Assembly (NCBI GenBank): GCA_903840165.1
Contig: CAIMEY010000060.1
Coordinates: forward strand, 1 to 64,000
Direction of reading: 5' to 3'
DNA length: 64,000 bases
Origin: an uncultured Myxococcales bacterium
GTDB taxonomy: Bacteria; Myxococcota_A; UBA9042
Part shown: piece after piece, positions 1 through 9,404 of the stretch
Layout: each line of letters starts with the position of its first letter
Numbering within the stretch: the stretch's first letter is position 1
Made by a program: the position numbers and the translations under genes
Notes under the pieces: model-generated
Database searches by the model: none
What the model was told of the DNA's origin: nothing
Seen by the model: only the letters and a program-made list of their open reading frames with translations

Positions 1-27
1 ATGTCGGTGCTCTTCAAGGTCGCGTGA

Positions 28-716
28 ACCAGAGCGGCCCGACACGTTCGTGGCGCATAAAGGTTTAAGTTTGCAGCGTATTTGGTCGGGATCCTTTGAA
101 ATGGTTCGGCGGTGGCATAGACGCGGACCGGGCGGTCTAAGCAGTTCGATTGCCCGCGGCCGCATAGAACGCAGAACGTGCGTGTTCCGACGTGGGAACA
201 GGGGCTGAGCGGCTATTTCTCCTTTTATTACAAACGATTATGTGATGGACTGCATCAGCGGGTTGCTTCGAGCCTCTGCCATCCTGCATGCGCCGCCTGC
301 TCGCAGCTTGGCCATGCAGGGCGGGGGCGCGTAGAATTTGCTGTTCGGAAACACGTCCCAAGGCGGCTGCCGACGTGGGGCACGCGGCGACGGGTAGCTT
401 AGGGTAATGCAGAATGCTCTTTATTCGTGCGGGTTTATCCTGCCTGCGCTGGCTGGGTGAAGTTTCGCTTGACGAGGGCTTGAGGCCGGGGCACGATGGC
501 CTTTCAGCCGACGTTCGGCGGCGCGTTTGGACGGGAAATGGCACGGGGTTGCGGAACAGATGGTGGGCGTGCTGCGATTGCGGCATCTGCGCGCGGGTTG
601 AAGCAGCGTACCGCGAAATCTTCGGTCGCTTGCAACGACGGGCGGGCAAGCCATTGAATCAACGCGGCTTATTTGCTACGGTCGCGTTCGCGCTGGACCG
701 CATCGACGCTACTCCC
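28..716. other. Non-coding leader region with one dispersed repeat
   Basis: No convincing gene is seen here. Positions 1-27 read as an open frame ending in TGA and could be the last codons of a gene that lies outside the window, but nothing supports this further. The open frame of the downstream lipoprotein extends back to an ATG at 414, yet that extension (414-716) shows no recognisable domain and lies before the lipoprotein signal. The stretch contains a copy of a dispersed palindrome repeat at 183-248. Confidence 0.5.
183..248. repeat. Dispersed repeat, copy A (imperfect palindrome plus conserved tail)
   Basis: The element starts with TGTTCCGACGTGGGAACA, an imperfect palindrome of the form GTTCC-N6-GGAAC, followed by a 48-base tail. 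The tail shares the blocks CGGCTATTTC, TTTTATTACA and GATTAT..GATGG, in the same order and spacing, with copy B at 3758-3823. The two copies are in the same orientation and bracket the lipoprotein gene at 717-3608. Roughly three quarters of the tail positions match by eye. Function unknown. Confidence 0.6.
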
Positions 717-3608
717 GTGCCAACCGGATTCATTTGTATTTTCATATGCTTCATTGCGGCTTGCAATCCAAGCGCCCAACCGTCCCCTTCGCCGGTCGCG
801 GATGTCTTGGTAGGTGACATAGGTGCAATAACGGGTAATCAGCTGGAATGTTTGGTAAATGCTCAGTGTAATCCGACCAAACCGCTTTGCGCCAACGGCA
901 CGTGCCAGGCCCTGACTCCGTGCCAAGGCAGCAGCCAATGCAAGGCTTTTAAACTGGTTTGCGACACATCGGCTGGCCATTGCGTCCAATGCCTTGGCGA
1001 CACCGACTGCGGGACCCCGCACAAGTGCAAAGCGCAACAATGCATTGATCCGGCAAAGCCCTGTAAAAGCAACAAAGATTGCGCCGCCGGCCTGATTTGC
1101 GACAAGGTTAGCAACTCATGCTTGCATTGCAGCAACGCGGTCGACTGCCCGGCAGGTCACGCGTGTTTGGAAACGATGTGCGTGCCGCTCGCCTGCCAGC
1201 CGGGAATTCAACAATGCCAAGGCAAATGGCTAGCTACGTGCAGCGCAGACGGCCTCGGCTGGACCGTTGCGGCGTGCGCAACCAATCAGAACTGTCTGGG
1301 TGGGGCGTGCGTTCCCCAATTTTGCCCACCTGCAAGCCAATACTGCGCCGGGAATTCCGTGATGAAATGCAGTGCTGACGGGACCGCGAGCACCACAGAG
1401 ATGGCCTGTGACGCTTCGCAGGTCTGTGCCGAGGGCGCGTGTCAGGCATTGCCCTGTACGCCGGGCGAAAGCACATGCATCGACATAAAAACAGTGGCAA
1501 TTTGCAAGGACGACGCTGGCGGCTTTAGCACGCAGCCTTGCGGACCCAACGAGGCGTGTGACAATGGCGTTTGCCTTAAGAAAGTCTGTGAAATATCAAG
1601 TACCTTCTGCAAAGGCACGGTCGTTGCGCAATGCAACAACGCCGGCACCGATGCCTCCAACGTGACGGACTGCTTGAGCCAGCAAATGGCTTGCGTGTCA
1701 GGTACATGCGTGACACCCAGCCTTTGTGTCCCCGGCACCACAATCTGCAAGCAAATCAACAGCGGCGTTTGCCAATCAGATGGCGCCGGTTACGAGTTCA
1801 CTTGGTGCGACGATGGCAATGCCTGCACCGACGGGGATACCTGCGCGAACGGTGCCTGTCAGATAGGCAAAGCCTTAAACTGTAACGATAATGTCACTTG
1901 CACCCAGGATGGCTGTGATCCGACCAGCGGCTGCGTACATACCACCGCTTGCGAGGACGACAACCCTTGCACATTGGATGCTTGCGATATTTTGGATGAC
2001 AAGTGCGTGCACGTGCAGGTGGCCAACGGCACGACCTGCAGCGATGGCCAGGCGTGTACCGTTGCCGATGCATGTAAGAACGGAGAATGCATCGGTAATT
2101 TCGCCGACTGCACCAAGGTCATCTGCGACCCGTCCTGCGTTTGGACCGGCGCCGGCGCAGGATTCGCAGATTCCCTATCGGCCAACGCTGCGTCGGGAGG
2201 CAAGTTCGGCGCCGATGGTAGTTACAGCATCGACACAGGTACCAAGAAGTTAGCGTTTAAATACATATGGGTGGCTAACTCAGGTGAAAATTCAGTGTCC
2301 AAGGTCGACCTCAAGACGGTCAAAGAAGTAGGCCGCTATGCAGTCTGCAAGGATCCGGCACCTACGGCCGTGGATCTCAATGGCGATGCGTGGATTGGCT
2401 GTCGCGGCAACAATGTAGCGGTGAAAATCGCGGCCAACAAGGCGGACTGTGTCGACGTCAATGGCGATGGAATCATCCAGACCGCGGAAGACTTGAATGG
2501 AGATGGCAACATACAACCAAATGAAATGGTGATGAAAAATGGCGCATCTGCCGACGAGTGTATCTTGTTCACGACGCCATCGCTTGGCGGCTCCGTGCGC
2601 GGCTTGGCGGTCGACAGCAAGAAGAACATCTGGGCAACGGTCTGGGAAAACAAGACGCTTCGCTACTTGCAGTCGAGCGATGCGACATTTCTCGCCACGG
2701 TAAACCTGCCCGACTTCGCTACCTGGTTGGCCATCGACGGCAAGGGCATTGTTTGGGTGCTCGGCGACACTGGGCTTTTGCAGTACAACCCGAAAACCCA
2801 GCTCCAACAAAACTTGTTTCCACCATGGGGTTTGGCGCCGGCAGGACTCGCTATCGACACCCAGGGACGGGTATGGGTTGCCAGTAGCTCAGGCAAGTCC
2901 GGTGCCAGCAGCTATGATCCCAAATTGGGCCAATGGGTCAAGTGCGCAGACGTACCGATGTCCAAAGGAATCATTACTGCCAGCACGGGTTTTGTCTATG
3001 CGGGTCTGAATTGCAACGGCGGCGTTGGCAAGATCGATGGCGCGGCCTGTTGGGCGGATCCGGTCAATAATGTCAGTTATTTAGGCATGAGCGTGACCAA
3101 CGGTTGCCCCAACGCAGTCGCCGTTGATTTGGACGGCTTTGTCTGGGGAATCAATGCAATAGGGTACAGCGTCGCCAAGGTGGACCCCATGAATTGGTCG
3201 GCCCCACCGCAGATTCGGGCAGTTGGCACCGCACCTGACGGGTACGGCGATCTAACGGGGACACAAGCGCTTCAATTCTCAGCTAGTTCTGCCTCTTTAT
3301 CGCAAATATTGCACTTGGTCGTGCCAGCCGACAAGGTGGTCGATTGGGTCACAGTAAGTTTGGTGGCGACGCTGCCCGACCAAACTTCGATCGACATCCG
3401 TGCGCGCGCTGCGGATTCGCTGGCCAATCTCGGGCAAGCCACATGGTTAGACACCGGTACGAGCCTAAAGTCGATTTCGCAGCCAATAGTTCTCGAATCC
3501 AAGTACTTTGTTGGCCAATTTTTGGAAGTCGAATTGACGCTGCATAGCAGCCTGATGGGCGTCTCTCCCGCCGTGCTCGGGATTTCAGCGCAGGCCGACG
3601 TGCTGTAG
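717..3608 (+). CDS. Cysteine-rich lipoprotein with C-terminal beta-propeller-like domain
   Basis: Likely an outer-surface lipoprotein. A hydrophobic segment ending in the lipobox F-I-A-A-C places the lipidated cysteine at residue 16 if translation starts at the GTG at 717. The n-region then lacks a positive charge, so the in-frame TTG at 654, or even the ATG at 414, remains possible. The first half (about residues 30-480) is packed with cysteine motifs, including modules of the type CDDGNACTDGDTC and CNDNVTCTQDGCD that also make up the giant lipoprotein at 43957-47370. The second half contains repeated W-V/A-N/S-S-G and V-D-L/T-x-G motifs typical of NHL/SMP-30-like propellers, with two DxNxDG calcium-loop motifs (VNGDGIIQ, LNGDGNIQ) in between. 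No catalytic site is recognised. The gene is flanked on both sides by copies of one dispersed repeat. An adhesive or sensing role is only inference. Confidence 0.8.
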   Translation: MPTGFICIFICFIAACNPSAQPSPSPVADVLVGDIGAITGNQLECLVNAQCNPTKPLCANGTCQALTPCQGSSQCKAFKLVCDTSAGHCVQCLGDTDCGTPHKCKAQQCIDPAKPCKSNKDCAAGLICDKVSNSCLHCSNAVDCPAGHACLETMCVPLACQPGIQQCQGKWLATCSADGLGWTVAACATNQNCLGGACVPQFCPPASQYCAGNSVMKCSADGTASTTEMACDASQVCAEGACQALPCTPGESTCIDIKTVAICKDDAGGFSTQPCGPNEACDNGVCLKKVCEISSTFCKGTVVAQCNNAGTDASNVTDCLSQQMACVSGTCVTPSLCVPGTTICKQINSGVCQSDGAGYEFTWCDDGNACTDGDTCANGACQIGKALNCNDNVTCTQDGCDPTSGCVHTTACEDDNPCTLDACDILDDKCVHVQVANGTTCSDGQACTVADACKNGECIGNFADCTKVICDPSCVWTGAGAGFADSLSANAASGGKFGADGSYSIDTGTKKLAFKYIWVANSGENSVSKVDLKTVKEVGRYAVCKDPAPTAVDLNGDAWIGCRGNNVAVKIAANKADCVDVNGDGIIQTAEDLNGDGNIQPNEMVMKNGASADECILFTTPSLGGSVRGLAVDSKKNIWATVWENKTLRYLQSSDATFLATVNLPDFATWLAIDGKGIVWVLGDTGLLQYNPKTQLQQNLFPPWGLAPAGLAIDTQGRVWVASSSGKSGASSYDPKLGQWVKCADVPMSKGIITASTGFVYAGLNCNGGVGKIDGAACWADPVNNVSYLGMSVTNGCPNAVAVDLDGFVWGINAIGYSVAKVDPMNWSAPPQIRAVGTAPDGYGDLTGTQALQFSASSASLSQILHLVVPADKVVDWVTVSLVATLPDQTSIDIRARAADSLANLGQATWLDTGTSLKSISQPIVLESKYFVGQFLEVELTLHSSLMGVSPAVLGISAQADVL

Positions 3609-4488
3609 TCGCGCCTCGCCACCTTGCGGCAGTTGGCTACGCTTGCCGCTGGCGGCGGTGAAGGGCCAGCCGACGCCGTGAACATCGTGTGGGGTCATGT
3701 CGCCTCGCGTCCTGGCTAGGCGCCGCGGCCCTCGCGCGTTTTGGACAATTGTCCGGCTGTTCCCACGTGGGAACAGGGGCCCCACGGCTATTTCGCATTT
3801 TATTACAGGAGATTATACGATGGTTTGAATCGGCGTGAAGATGTTGCTCCTTCATCTTGCCTTTGCAAGCAGGCCCAAGCCGCCAATGCTGCGCCGCAAT
3901 GACGCGGGCAGTTATTAAGGACAATCAAGGTGTTGCATTGTCGCTGCTGACCAAAGCCCGGGTTGCTGAGGGGGCGCGCAAGATAGCATTGCGGCCCGCC
4001 GCCGTAGTCGCCTCTTTTTGGCACCGCACTGTTTCTTAGGGGAGACAATCCCGCGTTGGCTGGAGGAAAAGCTTGGCCGCACAAGTAGTTGCTCCAGCCC
4101 TAGGCCAACTTGCAGGCGCGGGTGCTCGGAGCTTGGCCGTTCATGTCGAACTCACCGTGGAACCTATGGATAGTAAACACGTTCCATGATGCTGGCCCCA
4201 AGGCCTGTGGCGGAGATCGGCAGGCTCAGAAATGTCGAATTGTCCTTGCCAGCAGGGAGTTATCTTCCTTCAGCTTGACCGCGAAGGTTCGCTTGACACG
4301 CGCGCGAGCCCGGTGCACAATTGGCCTGCGACCGGGGGGCGGTTGCGGTTTTCGGCAACAATGAGGCGGGCTAGGAGAACGGACGGCTGCTGCTGGCGGC
4401 CTTGCGCTATTTGCGCTTTCCACGCGGTGCTCCGAAAGCGATACCGCTAGTTAGGCTAGTCTCTACGGCAATTGAGGGCGAGGGAAGT
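3609..4488. other. Intergenic stretch with dispersed repeat B
   Basis: About 880 bases without a supported gene. It holds a 12-base palindrome GGACAATTGTCC at 3743-3754 directly followed by repeat copy B. Small open frames here have no recognisable domain or good ribosome site. Frames on the minus strand across repeats A and B give similar peptides (a shared P-V-P-T stretch), which reflects the repeated DNA rather than a protein family. Confidence 0.5.
3758..3823. repeat. Dispersed repeat, copy B (perfect 20-base palindrome plus conserved tail)
   Basis: The head of this copy lies in a perfect palindrome, CTGTTCCCACGTGGGAACAG, at 3757-3776. The tail carries CGGCTATTTC, ATTTTATTACA and GATTAT..GATGG, aligned without gaps to copy A at 183-248. 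A separate palindrome GGACAATTGTCC sits three bases upstream. A third GTTCC-N6-GGAAC core without the tail occurs at 34449-34464 upstream of the hybrid histidine kinase. Confidence 0.65.
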
Positions 4489-6687
4489 ATGGCAGCTCCG
4501 AACTCAGGCGGCGCGGCAGCAGCGCATCGGCCGCAATCACCGGCGCCGACGGGCGGCACGCAAGCGCCGTTGCTTGCTCAGGTTCCGCAGCAGACCACAC
4601 CGGGTCATGCGACAGCCGGGGCTCGCACGCCAGGGACTCGTCCATCGGGTGCGGGGGCACCACCACCGGCGACCTCCGCTGCCCCGCCCGTCATGCCACT
4701 GCTGCAGTTTCGCGAGATAACCAGCGTTACCGCAAGCATGCGTGCCGATGACCTCAAGGCGATCGACAATGCGCTGGCGGCGTACAAAACGAGCCGGGCA
4801 GGGCCCCTCAAGGACCGTGCGCTGGCGGTGCTGCACAACTTGGTGGGCCAGTGGGAGCGCAATCACCCGGCCTCGGACACGTCGCGCGGGGTCGAGGGGC
4901 GGCGACAAGGCATCGGCCAGTTGAAGGCGCAACTCGCCCTTCAGCCTCAAATTCTCGCGGGATTGACGCCGGCTCTTGGCACACCGACGGTGGGGCCGAC
5001 GCGGAGCGCAGGGGAAGAAGTCGCGGCCAAGGGCGGCACAGGAGCGGCGCTGACGGATCTGGCCCATGGCAGCGTCGACACGGGCATCGGCATTGCCGAC
5101 ACGGCCTTCAAGCGCGCCGGTCCGGCCATTGAGGGTGGGTATGTCGAGAGAGCTACAGCTAACTCCGCGCAACTAAATAGCAATGTGGGCCAGAGCCAGG
5201 CAGTGGGCGGCGCTGTCCAGGGCCTGATGATGGTTAAGGGCATCGCCGACGGAGTCAGCTTGGCGGGGCAATCGGCCGAGACCGACGTGGGCAAGTCAAA
5301 CCTCAATGCCAAGCGGGCAGGCGCGGCTCACGCTACGGCCAATGGTGCCTTGGGTCTGGCGGGCAATGCCTTGAGTGCCAATGGCAATTTCGCGGGCGTG
5401 GCCGGGCAGCAGATGGCCGGTGCGGTCCTGGCCGACACGGTTGTGGGCGCTGGCATGATGGTCAAAGACATCCACGACGCCTACCACGCTGCCAAGGGTT
5501 CAAGCGCGATGGGCGATATCGCGGCCGCGACCAAGAACCGCAAGAGCGAGGCGCTTGGCACCGCGGGCTCAGCGCCAGGCGACTTGGTGCAGCTCGAACT
5601 TGCTGAACATTTTGCCCAAGTGGATCTCGCGACCCTAGACACCCAGCTGCGTGATACCAGGGCGTCCTTGCTCCTATTGGAGACCACGGCGGCGCACAGT
5701 GGCAAGCGGGCCGACGTGCTCGCCCTGTACGCGGCCCAGAACAAAGTCAAGGAACTGGAGCAAAAGAAGTCTGTCGCCGAACTGGAACTAGTCATGGCTC
5801 AAGACTCGGTCAGGCAGAAGCAATCGGCGGACCAAGTGGCGGCCGTCAAGATCGCGAGATTCCTGCTTTTGCACGAATTACACCTTTCAGGCGGGCTGAT
5901 TCACAAGAACGCGGCTGGCGCGCCGCAGCAGGTCCAGCTGTCCGACGGCACGCCCTTGGCGCAAGAGGCGGCTCGGCAAGAATACCAGCAGTTGCGCACG
6001 GATGGGCCGCTGGTGCACTACCTCAAAGCGACGCGCGTCGAAGAGATTCGCGCCTACTCCAAGACCAAGCTGACGACCAAGGCGGTGGTGAGCGCGGTCG
6101 ATGCGGCGGGGCAAGCCTTGGATGTGGTAGGCACTTTTACGGCAGCGGCCGATCTTGGCGCGACCAAAGCTGTGGGCAAGGCCGTCAAGGTTGGCGTGGC
6201 GGTGAGCAAGGCGGTCTTGACCGGGGTGTCACGTGCCGACAAGGTCGAAGAGTTGGGCAAACTCAAGACGCTCATCGACGGCAAGGAACGCGGCCTGGGG
6301 TGGCGGGCCGAGCATTGGCTGATGCACGACATCGACAATGAGCTAGCCAAAGTGCGTGGAATGCTAGAGGGAAAGTACATCGACGCAGCGCATCAGGGCA
6401 AATACCAAGCCCATGTCGAGCACTTACGCGATGACGGGCAAAAGTACGAGCGCCAAGAGGTCGAAGACCTGAAGTTCGCCCGCAACGAGCGTTATGCCAA
6501 TGAGCTGGTGGCGTTGGCGCTCAAAGAGGCGGCCAATGCCGGGGCGGCGGAAGAAGCCAATGCACAAGCGATTCTAAGTGGTTTGGGCATCGAGGCGCCG
6601 CAGAACTTTGCAGCACTGCGCCCGGCGGCGCAAAAAGAGGCGCGTCAGGCCATGCGCGAAAAGTACCTACGTGCCATCAGCCTGTAA
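4489..6687 (+). CDS. Large Ala-rich helical protein, possible secreted effector
   Basis: Family not recognised with certainty. The ATG at 4489 follows a GAGGGA ribosome site four to five bases away. The 732-residue product begins with a low-complexity Pro/Ala/Gly tail (about 1-75), then a short helical module with the pattern W-x-x-N-H-P near residue 125 and a S-R-G-V-E-G-R-R stretch. Residues about 210-365 are glycine/alanine-rich and partly hydrophobic, like membrane-inserting helices, and are followed by a coiled-coil-like Gln/Glu/Lys-rich section and a second hydrophobic stretch (about 535-590). No signal peptide is present. Similar composition occurs in cargo proteins of contractile injection systems and in type III translocators, but this is a loose resemblance. 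The next gene encodes a YbjN-like protein, a fold shared with type III secretion chaperones, which supports an effector-chaperone reading. A structural role is the main alternative. Confidence 0.7.
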   Translation: MAAPNSGGAAAAHRPQSPAPTGGTQAPLLAQVPQQTTPGHATAGARTPGTRPSGAGAPPPATSAAPPVMPLLQFREITSVTASMRADDLKAIDNALAAYKTSRAGPLKDRALAVLHNLVGQWERNHPASDTSRGVEGRRQGIGQLKAQLALQPQILAGLTPALGTPTVGPTRSAGEEVAAKGGTGAALTDLAHGSVDTGIGIADTAFKRAGPAIEGGYVERATANSAQLNSNVGQSQAVGGAVQGLMMVKGIADGVSLAGQSAETDVGKSNLNAKRAGAAHATANGALGLAGNALSANGNFAGVAGQQMAGAVLADTVVGAGMMVKDIHDAYHAAKGSSAMGDIAAATKNRKSEALGTAGSAPGDLVQLELAEHFAQVDLATLDTQLRDTRASLLLLETTAAHSGKRADVLALYAAQNKVKELEQKKSVAELELVMAQDSVRQKQSADQVAAVKIARFLLLHELHLSGGLIHKNAAGAPQQVQLSDGTPLAQEAARQEYQQLRTDGPLVHYLKATRVEEIRAYSKTKLTTKAVVSAVDAAGQALDVVGTFTAAADLGATKAVGKAVKVGVAVSKAVLTGVSRADKVEELGKLKTLIDGKERGLGWRAEHWLMHDIDNELAKVRGMLEGKYIDAAHQGKYQAHVEHLRDDGQKYERQEVEDLKFARNERYANELVALALKEAANAGAAEEANAQAILSGLGIEAPQNFAALRPAAQKEARQAMREKYLRAISL

Positions 6688-6751
6688 GTAGTGCATAAAC
6701 CGGCGCTTGGTCAAGCGGGGCTGAGGCGAGTTCAAGAGCAACGGGGGGCGT

Positions 6752-7252
6752 GTGTCGAACCTAGTGGACAGTGCTGAAAGCGCCCTAACGAGGCAGGGCT
6801 GGAAACCGCAGCGGTTGCCCGACTCGCCTATCCTTTTGACGGCTTACCACGGTCAGAACGGCTCGTACGAGTGCCTGTGCGTGGTGGACGAGCCCAAAGG
6901 CACCGCGTTGTGCACCGCGAGCGTGCTGGTGCCGTGCCCGCCTGATAAGCGCTCGACAATGTTGGCGTTCTTGAACGCGGCGAATCTGGCGCTCGATGCC
7001 GGCAGCCTTGAGATGCACCCCGAGTGGATCCGCGCGCGCACGGCGGTGGACCTGGGCACCGATGGGGCGGCGGACGGGCTCTTGGGCCAGGCGATGCAGC
7101 AGGTTGGCGCGCTTCTCGATCGGTATGTGCCTGGGATTGCAGCGATTCGTAACACATCGATCGGCGCAGAGGCGGCGCTGGCGCTGGTCGAACACCGGCA
7201 GCGTGCGCTGGGCGAGGCATTGCCGGCTCATGGAGGGGGGCAAGGGAGCTAG
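6752..7252 (+). CDS. YbjN / type III chaperone-like protein
   Basis: Small soluble acidic protein of 166 residues starting with GTG at 6752 behind a GGGGGG tract. The pattern of an N-terminal helix, a beta-sheet segment (YHGQNGSYECLCVVDE, LCTASVLVPCP), then a helix rich in Asn and Ala (AFLNAANLALDAGSLEM) and further strands with a conserved R-A-R-T-A-V-D motif fits the YbjN / class I chaperone fold, in which the N-A-x-L segment is typical. It lies 64 bases downstream of the 732-residue helical protein on the same strand, so the two may be co-transcribed. Known YbjN-family proteins are often of unknown function and their fold resembles chaperones that hold secreted effectors; binding to the upstream product is inferred from position only. 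No transmembrane segment or signal peptide is seen. Confidence 0.65.
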   Translation: MSNLVDSAESALTRQGWKPQRLPDSPILLTAYHGQNGSYECLCVVDEPKGTALCTASVLVPCPPDKRSTMLAFLNAANLALDAGSLEMHPEWIRARTAVDLGTDGAADGLLGQAMQQVGALLDRYVPGIAAIRNTSIGAEAALALVEHRQRALGEALPAHGGGQGS

Positions 7253-9404
7253 GGTAAGGCGAGGGACGAGCTATCGCTGCGATTGCAGGCGGTTAGGCTA
7301 TGTCGTGTCCTCGAGGTGGTACGCGGACTGTTGGCGCTGGTGTGCAGGATGTCGATGATATCAAGCGCTTTCCGACGTATTTGCACCTGAATCCAGACCT
7401 GGGCGGCACCGTGAGGATTACGAGACCGTGCGAATAAATTATGGAGTTTTCTCGACGTCGACTTCGAGGGCAGCCCGCGCTCGGGGCATAAAGCGCTGAT
7501 AAATAAGGCGTTTGCGTCAAGTTCGGCGATGGTCGTGGACCACTGGGCGCTGGACATATGGGTGGGCATTGGCGAGCCCATAGCGATGAAATGGACGCGC
7601 ACGACGAGTCTCGGTCGAAGCGCGCAGTCGTCACAGGCGGGGGTGTTCAGCAGTTACTGGGCAAAGACGCCCCGGTCGCACAAGGCAACGTCGCGCCCGA
7701 CAAGTTGTTCATGGTTGCGTGGTTGGGGTCACAACCGGGCACAAAATCTGCCAGCCACGTGTGCACGGCCGACGTGGCCGATGGCGATGACTTCAAACCA
7801 CGGGTAGGCGCAATGTCCGCAGAGAGCCTGATTCTCAACATGATATTCAATCTTTGGCCCGTAGACTTGAAACCGTCGCTATTGGGCAGCCGATGGGCTG
7901 TGGCGCGCTGTTCAGTCCAGCCAAATTCGATGCACTTGCCCCAACACTGCTGATCCTGGCAAGCAAATCGGGGCGCATGGCGGCGCAGTACGGTAACTGT
8001 GTCGCCCACCAACGCCGTGCCGCGAATCCGAAGTGCTACCGAGATGTTGCGGTGTGGGCCCATAGTCGGCAGTGCAATGACAGTACTGCCGTCCGGTGCC
8101 GGCAGATAATCGTCCTGCGGGGCAGTGAACACCTCCACTTCCAGAACAGTTGGCAGACAGTTGTCAATTCAGTAGCTTCCGTGGGGCAATCGCAAGCTAC
8201 GCATTGGGAAGTGGTCTGCCGCGACACAATAGGCGCGCAACTCTGTGTTGGGTCGACTTGGCTTGCAGGCGTGGCCTGATCGCAACCACATAGAACCGCG
8301 CATAGAAGCGCAGTCCTCCAACTATACAGTTTGACCGATCCGCAAGATCATTGCAGCCAACCGGCGAAGGCGGGTTTCTTGATTGCCAGCCCAGGGTTTC
8401 AACCCTAGGTCGCCCCAAATCGCTGGCGTTGCACACGTGTCAGAGTGTATAGATAGTCCAAGTACCAAGATTCTGACAATACGAGTGATTTTGCAGAGTC
8501 ATCGTGCGGAGCCAAACGCAAAGCAGAAACACCGAGAGGTACCCACGTTGCTTGGGAAAGCCCCAAAAAATTGTTTGAAGGTATCCAAGAGCACGCCGTC
8601 AAAGCGAAAAGTTGCGTCGAAAATCGGCATTTCGCTTGGCAACAGGCTTGTCTCAAGCGCCACGACCTGGTGTGTCCGCCCGATGGGTATAACAGGCCAG
8701 CCATCCAGCGCGGTTGCCGGTGCCCGGGGCAAGCAACGCAGCAGTGGCCGTGCAATTGCCGCCAGTGGCGGTGGTCCGCGGGAGCAAGCGCAAGCCCGGG
8801 ACGGCTAGCGTTGATGCAGGGTCCATTTCGCCAAGTCACCGACGATTATGTGAAGACTTGTAAGCAACGGCGCCTGGCAGCGATGCCCGTCCGCCCAGTA
8901 CCACCTACCAGCAAGTCCCCCCGTCTCTCCTTTTTACGCCGCTGCCTCGCCCACGACGATGTCGACGCTGAGCAAGAAGATGTGCGACGGCACGGGTCCG
9001 TCCAACTACAACCAGAGCGCTGCCCCCCCGTGTACCGCAAGCAACAGGATTCGTTGACCTCTTCAGCGACGCCCAACTCGCTCGAGGCACCGGGCGACAG
9101 GATAAGTCGCTGAAGCGACCGCTGACAGCGCGGCGGATTGGGCAATTCGCGGTCAATCATCACCGTCTTGACGCTCAACCGGAGGGGTTGCGGCGGCCGC
9201 AGTCGCAACCGGCTCTCGCTGTACTGCTCAGGCTTGCCTTCGGAGCCGGCGTGCATCTCCATTTGGTCACCCCATGCCGGCAACTTCCGCCGGGGCCGGT
9301 CAAGTGCGAAATCTTGGTCGATCGACTCGAGTTCTACCGCCGCCATCGTCCTCGAACCGCCCGAGCTCTGGCCAAACCGGCACGCATGCGCTACCCTGCG
9401 CCGC
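7253..9404. other. Long decayed or non-coding region with gene remnants
   Basis: More than 2 kb without a clear intact gene, unusual against the dense coding elsewhere. A minus-strand lipoprotein-like pseudogene occupies about 7647-8291. A second minus-strand frame at 8499-8732 translates to protein-like sequence (DGWPVIPIG, FDATFRFDGVLLDTF) but has only a TTG near its start and no recognised family. On the plus strand 7439-7570 gives another protein-like piece (FLDVDFEGSPRSGHKAL) cut off in both directions. Together these suggest several broken genes. The final 300 bases before serA contain only overlapping shadow frames. Confidence 0.45.
7647..8291 (-). pseudogene. Decayed lipoprotein-like gene with in-frame stop
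   Basis: Reading from an ATG at 8291 gives a short basic start with a cysteine (WLRSGHACKPS), then 40 codons down to an in-frame TGA at 8169-8171, after which the same frame stays open to 7647. The part after the stop (IDNCLPTVLEVEVF, PAPDGSTVIALPTMGP, ISVALRIRGT) has the look of a beta-sandwich domain often found in Myxococcota lipoproteins, where a G-x-x-G-G-x-H stretch follows; here it is degraded to TMGPHRN. The first segment lacks a proper hydrophobic signal. I read it as a decayed gene, with a chance open frame as the alternative. The assignment of family is from memory of similar sequences and is uncertain. Confidence 0.35.

Noticed and set aside
137..649. A 170-codon minus-strand frame, similar over 20 residues to the frame at 3637-3924
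   Set aside because: The similarity comes from the shared DNA repeat; composition is Arg/Pro/Ser-rich with no domain.
4038..4049. TTAGGGGAGACA shared with the region near 14904-14915
   Set aside because: A 12-base match between two places in 64 kb is expected by chance many times, and the flanks do not align.
8389..8402. AGGGTTTCAACCCT inverted repeat
   Set aside because: It is short, has no T tract or gene end next to it, and no tRNA-like fold surrounds it.
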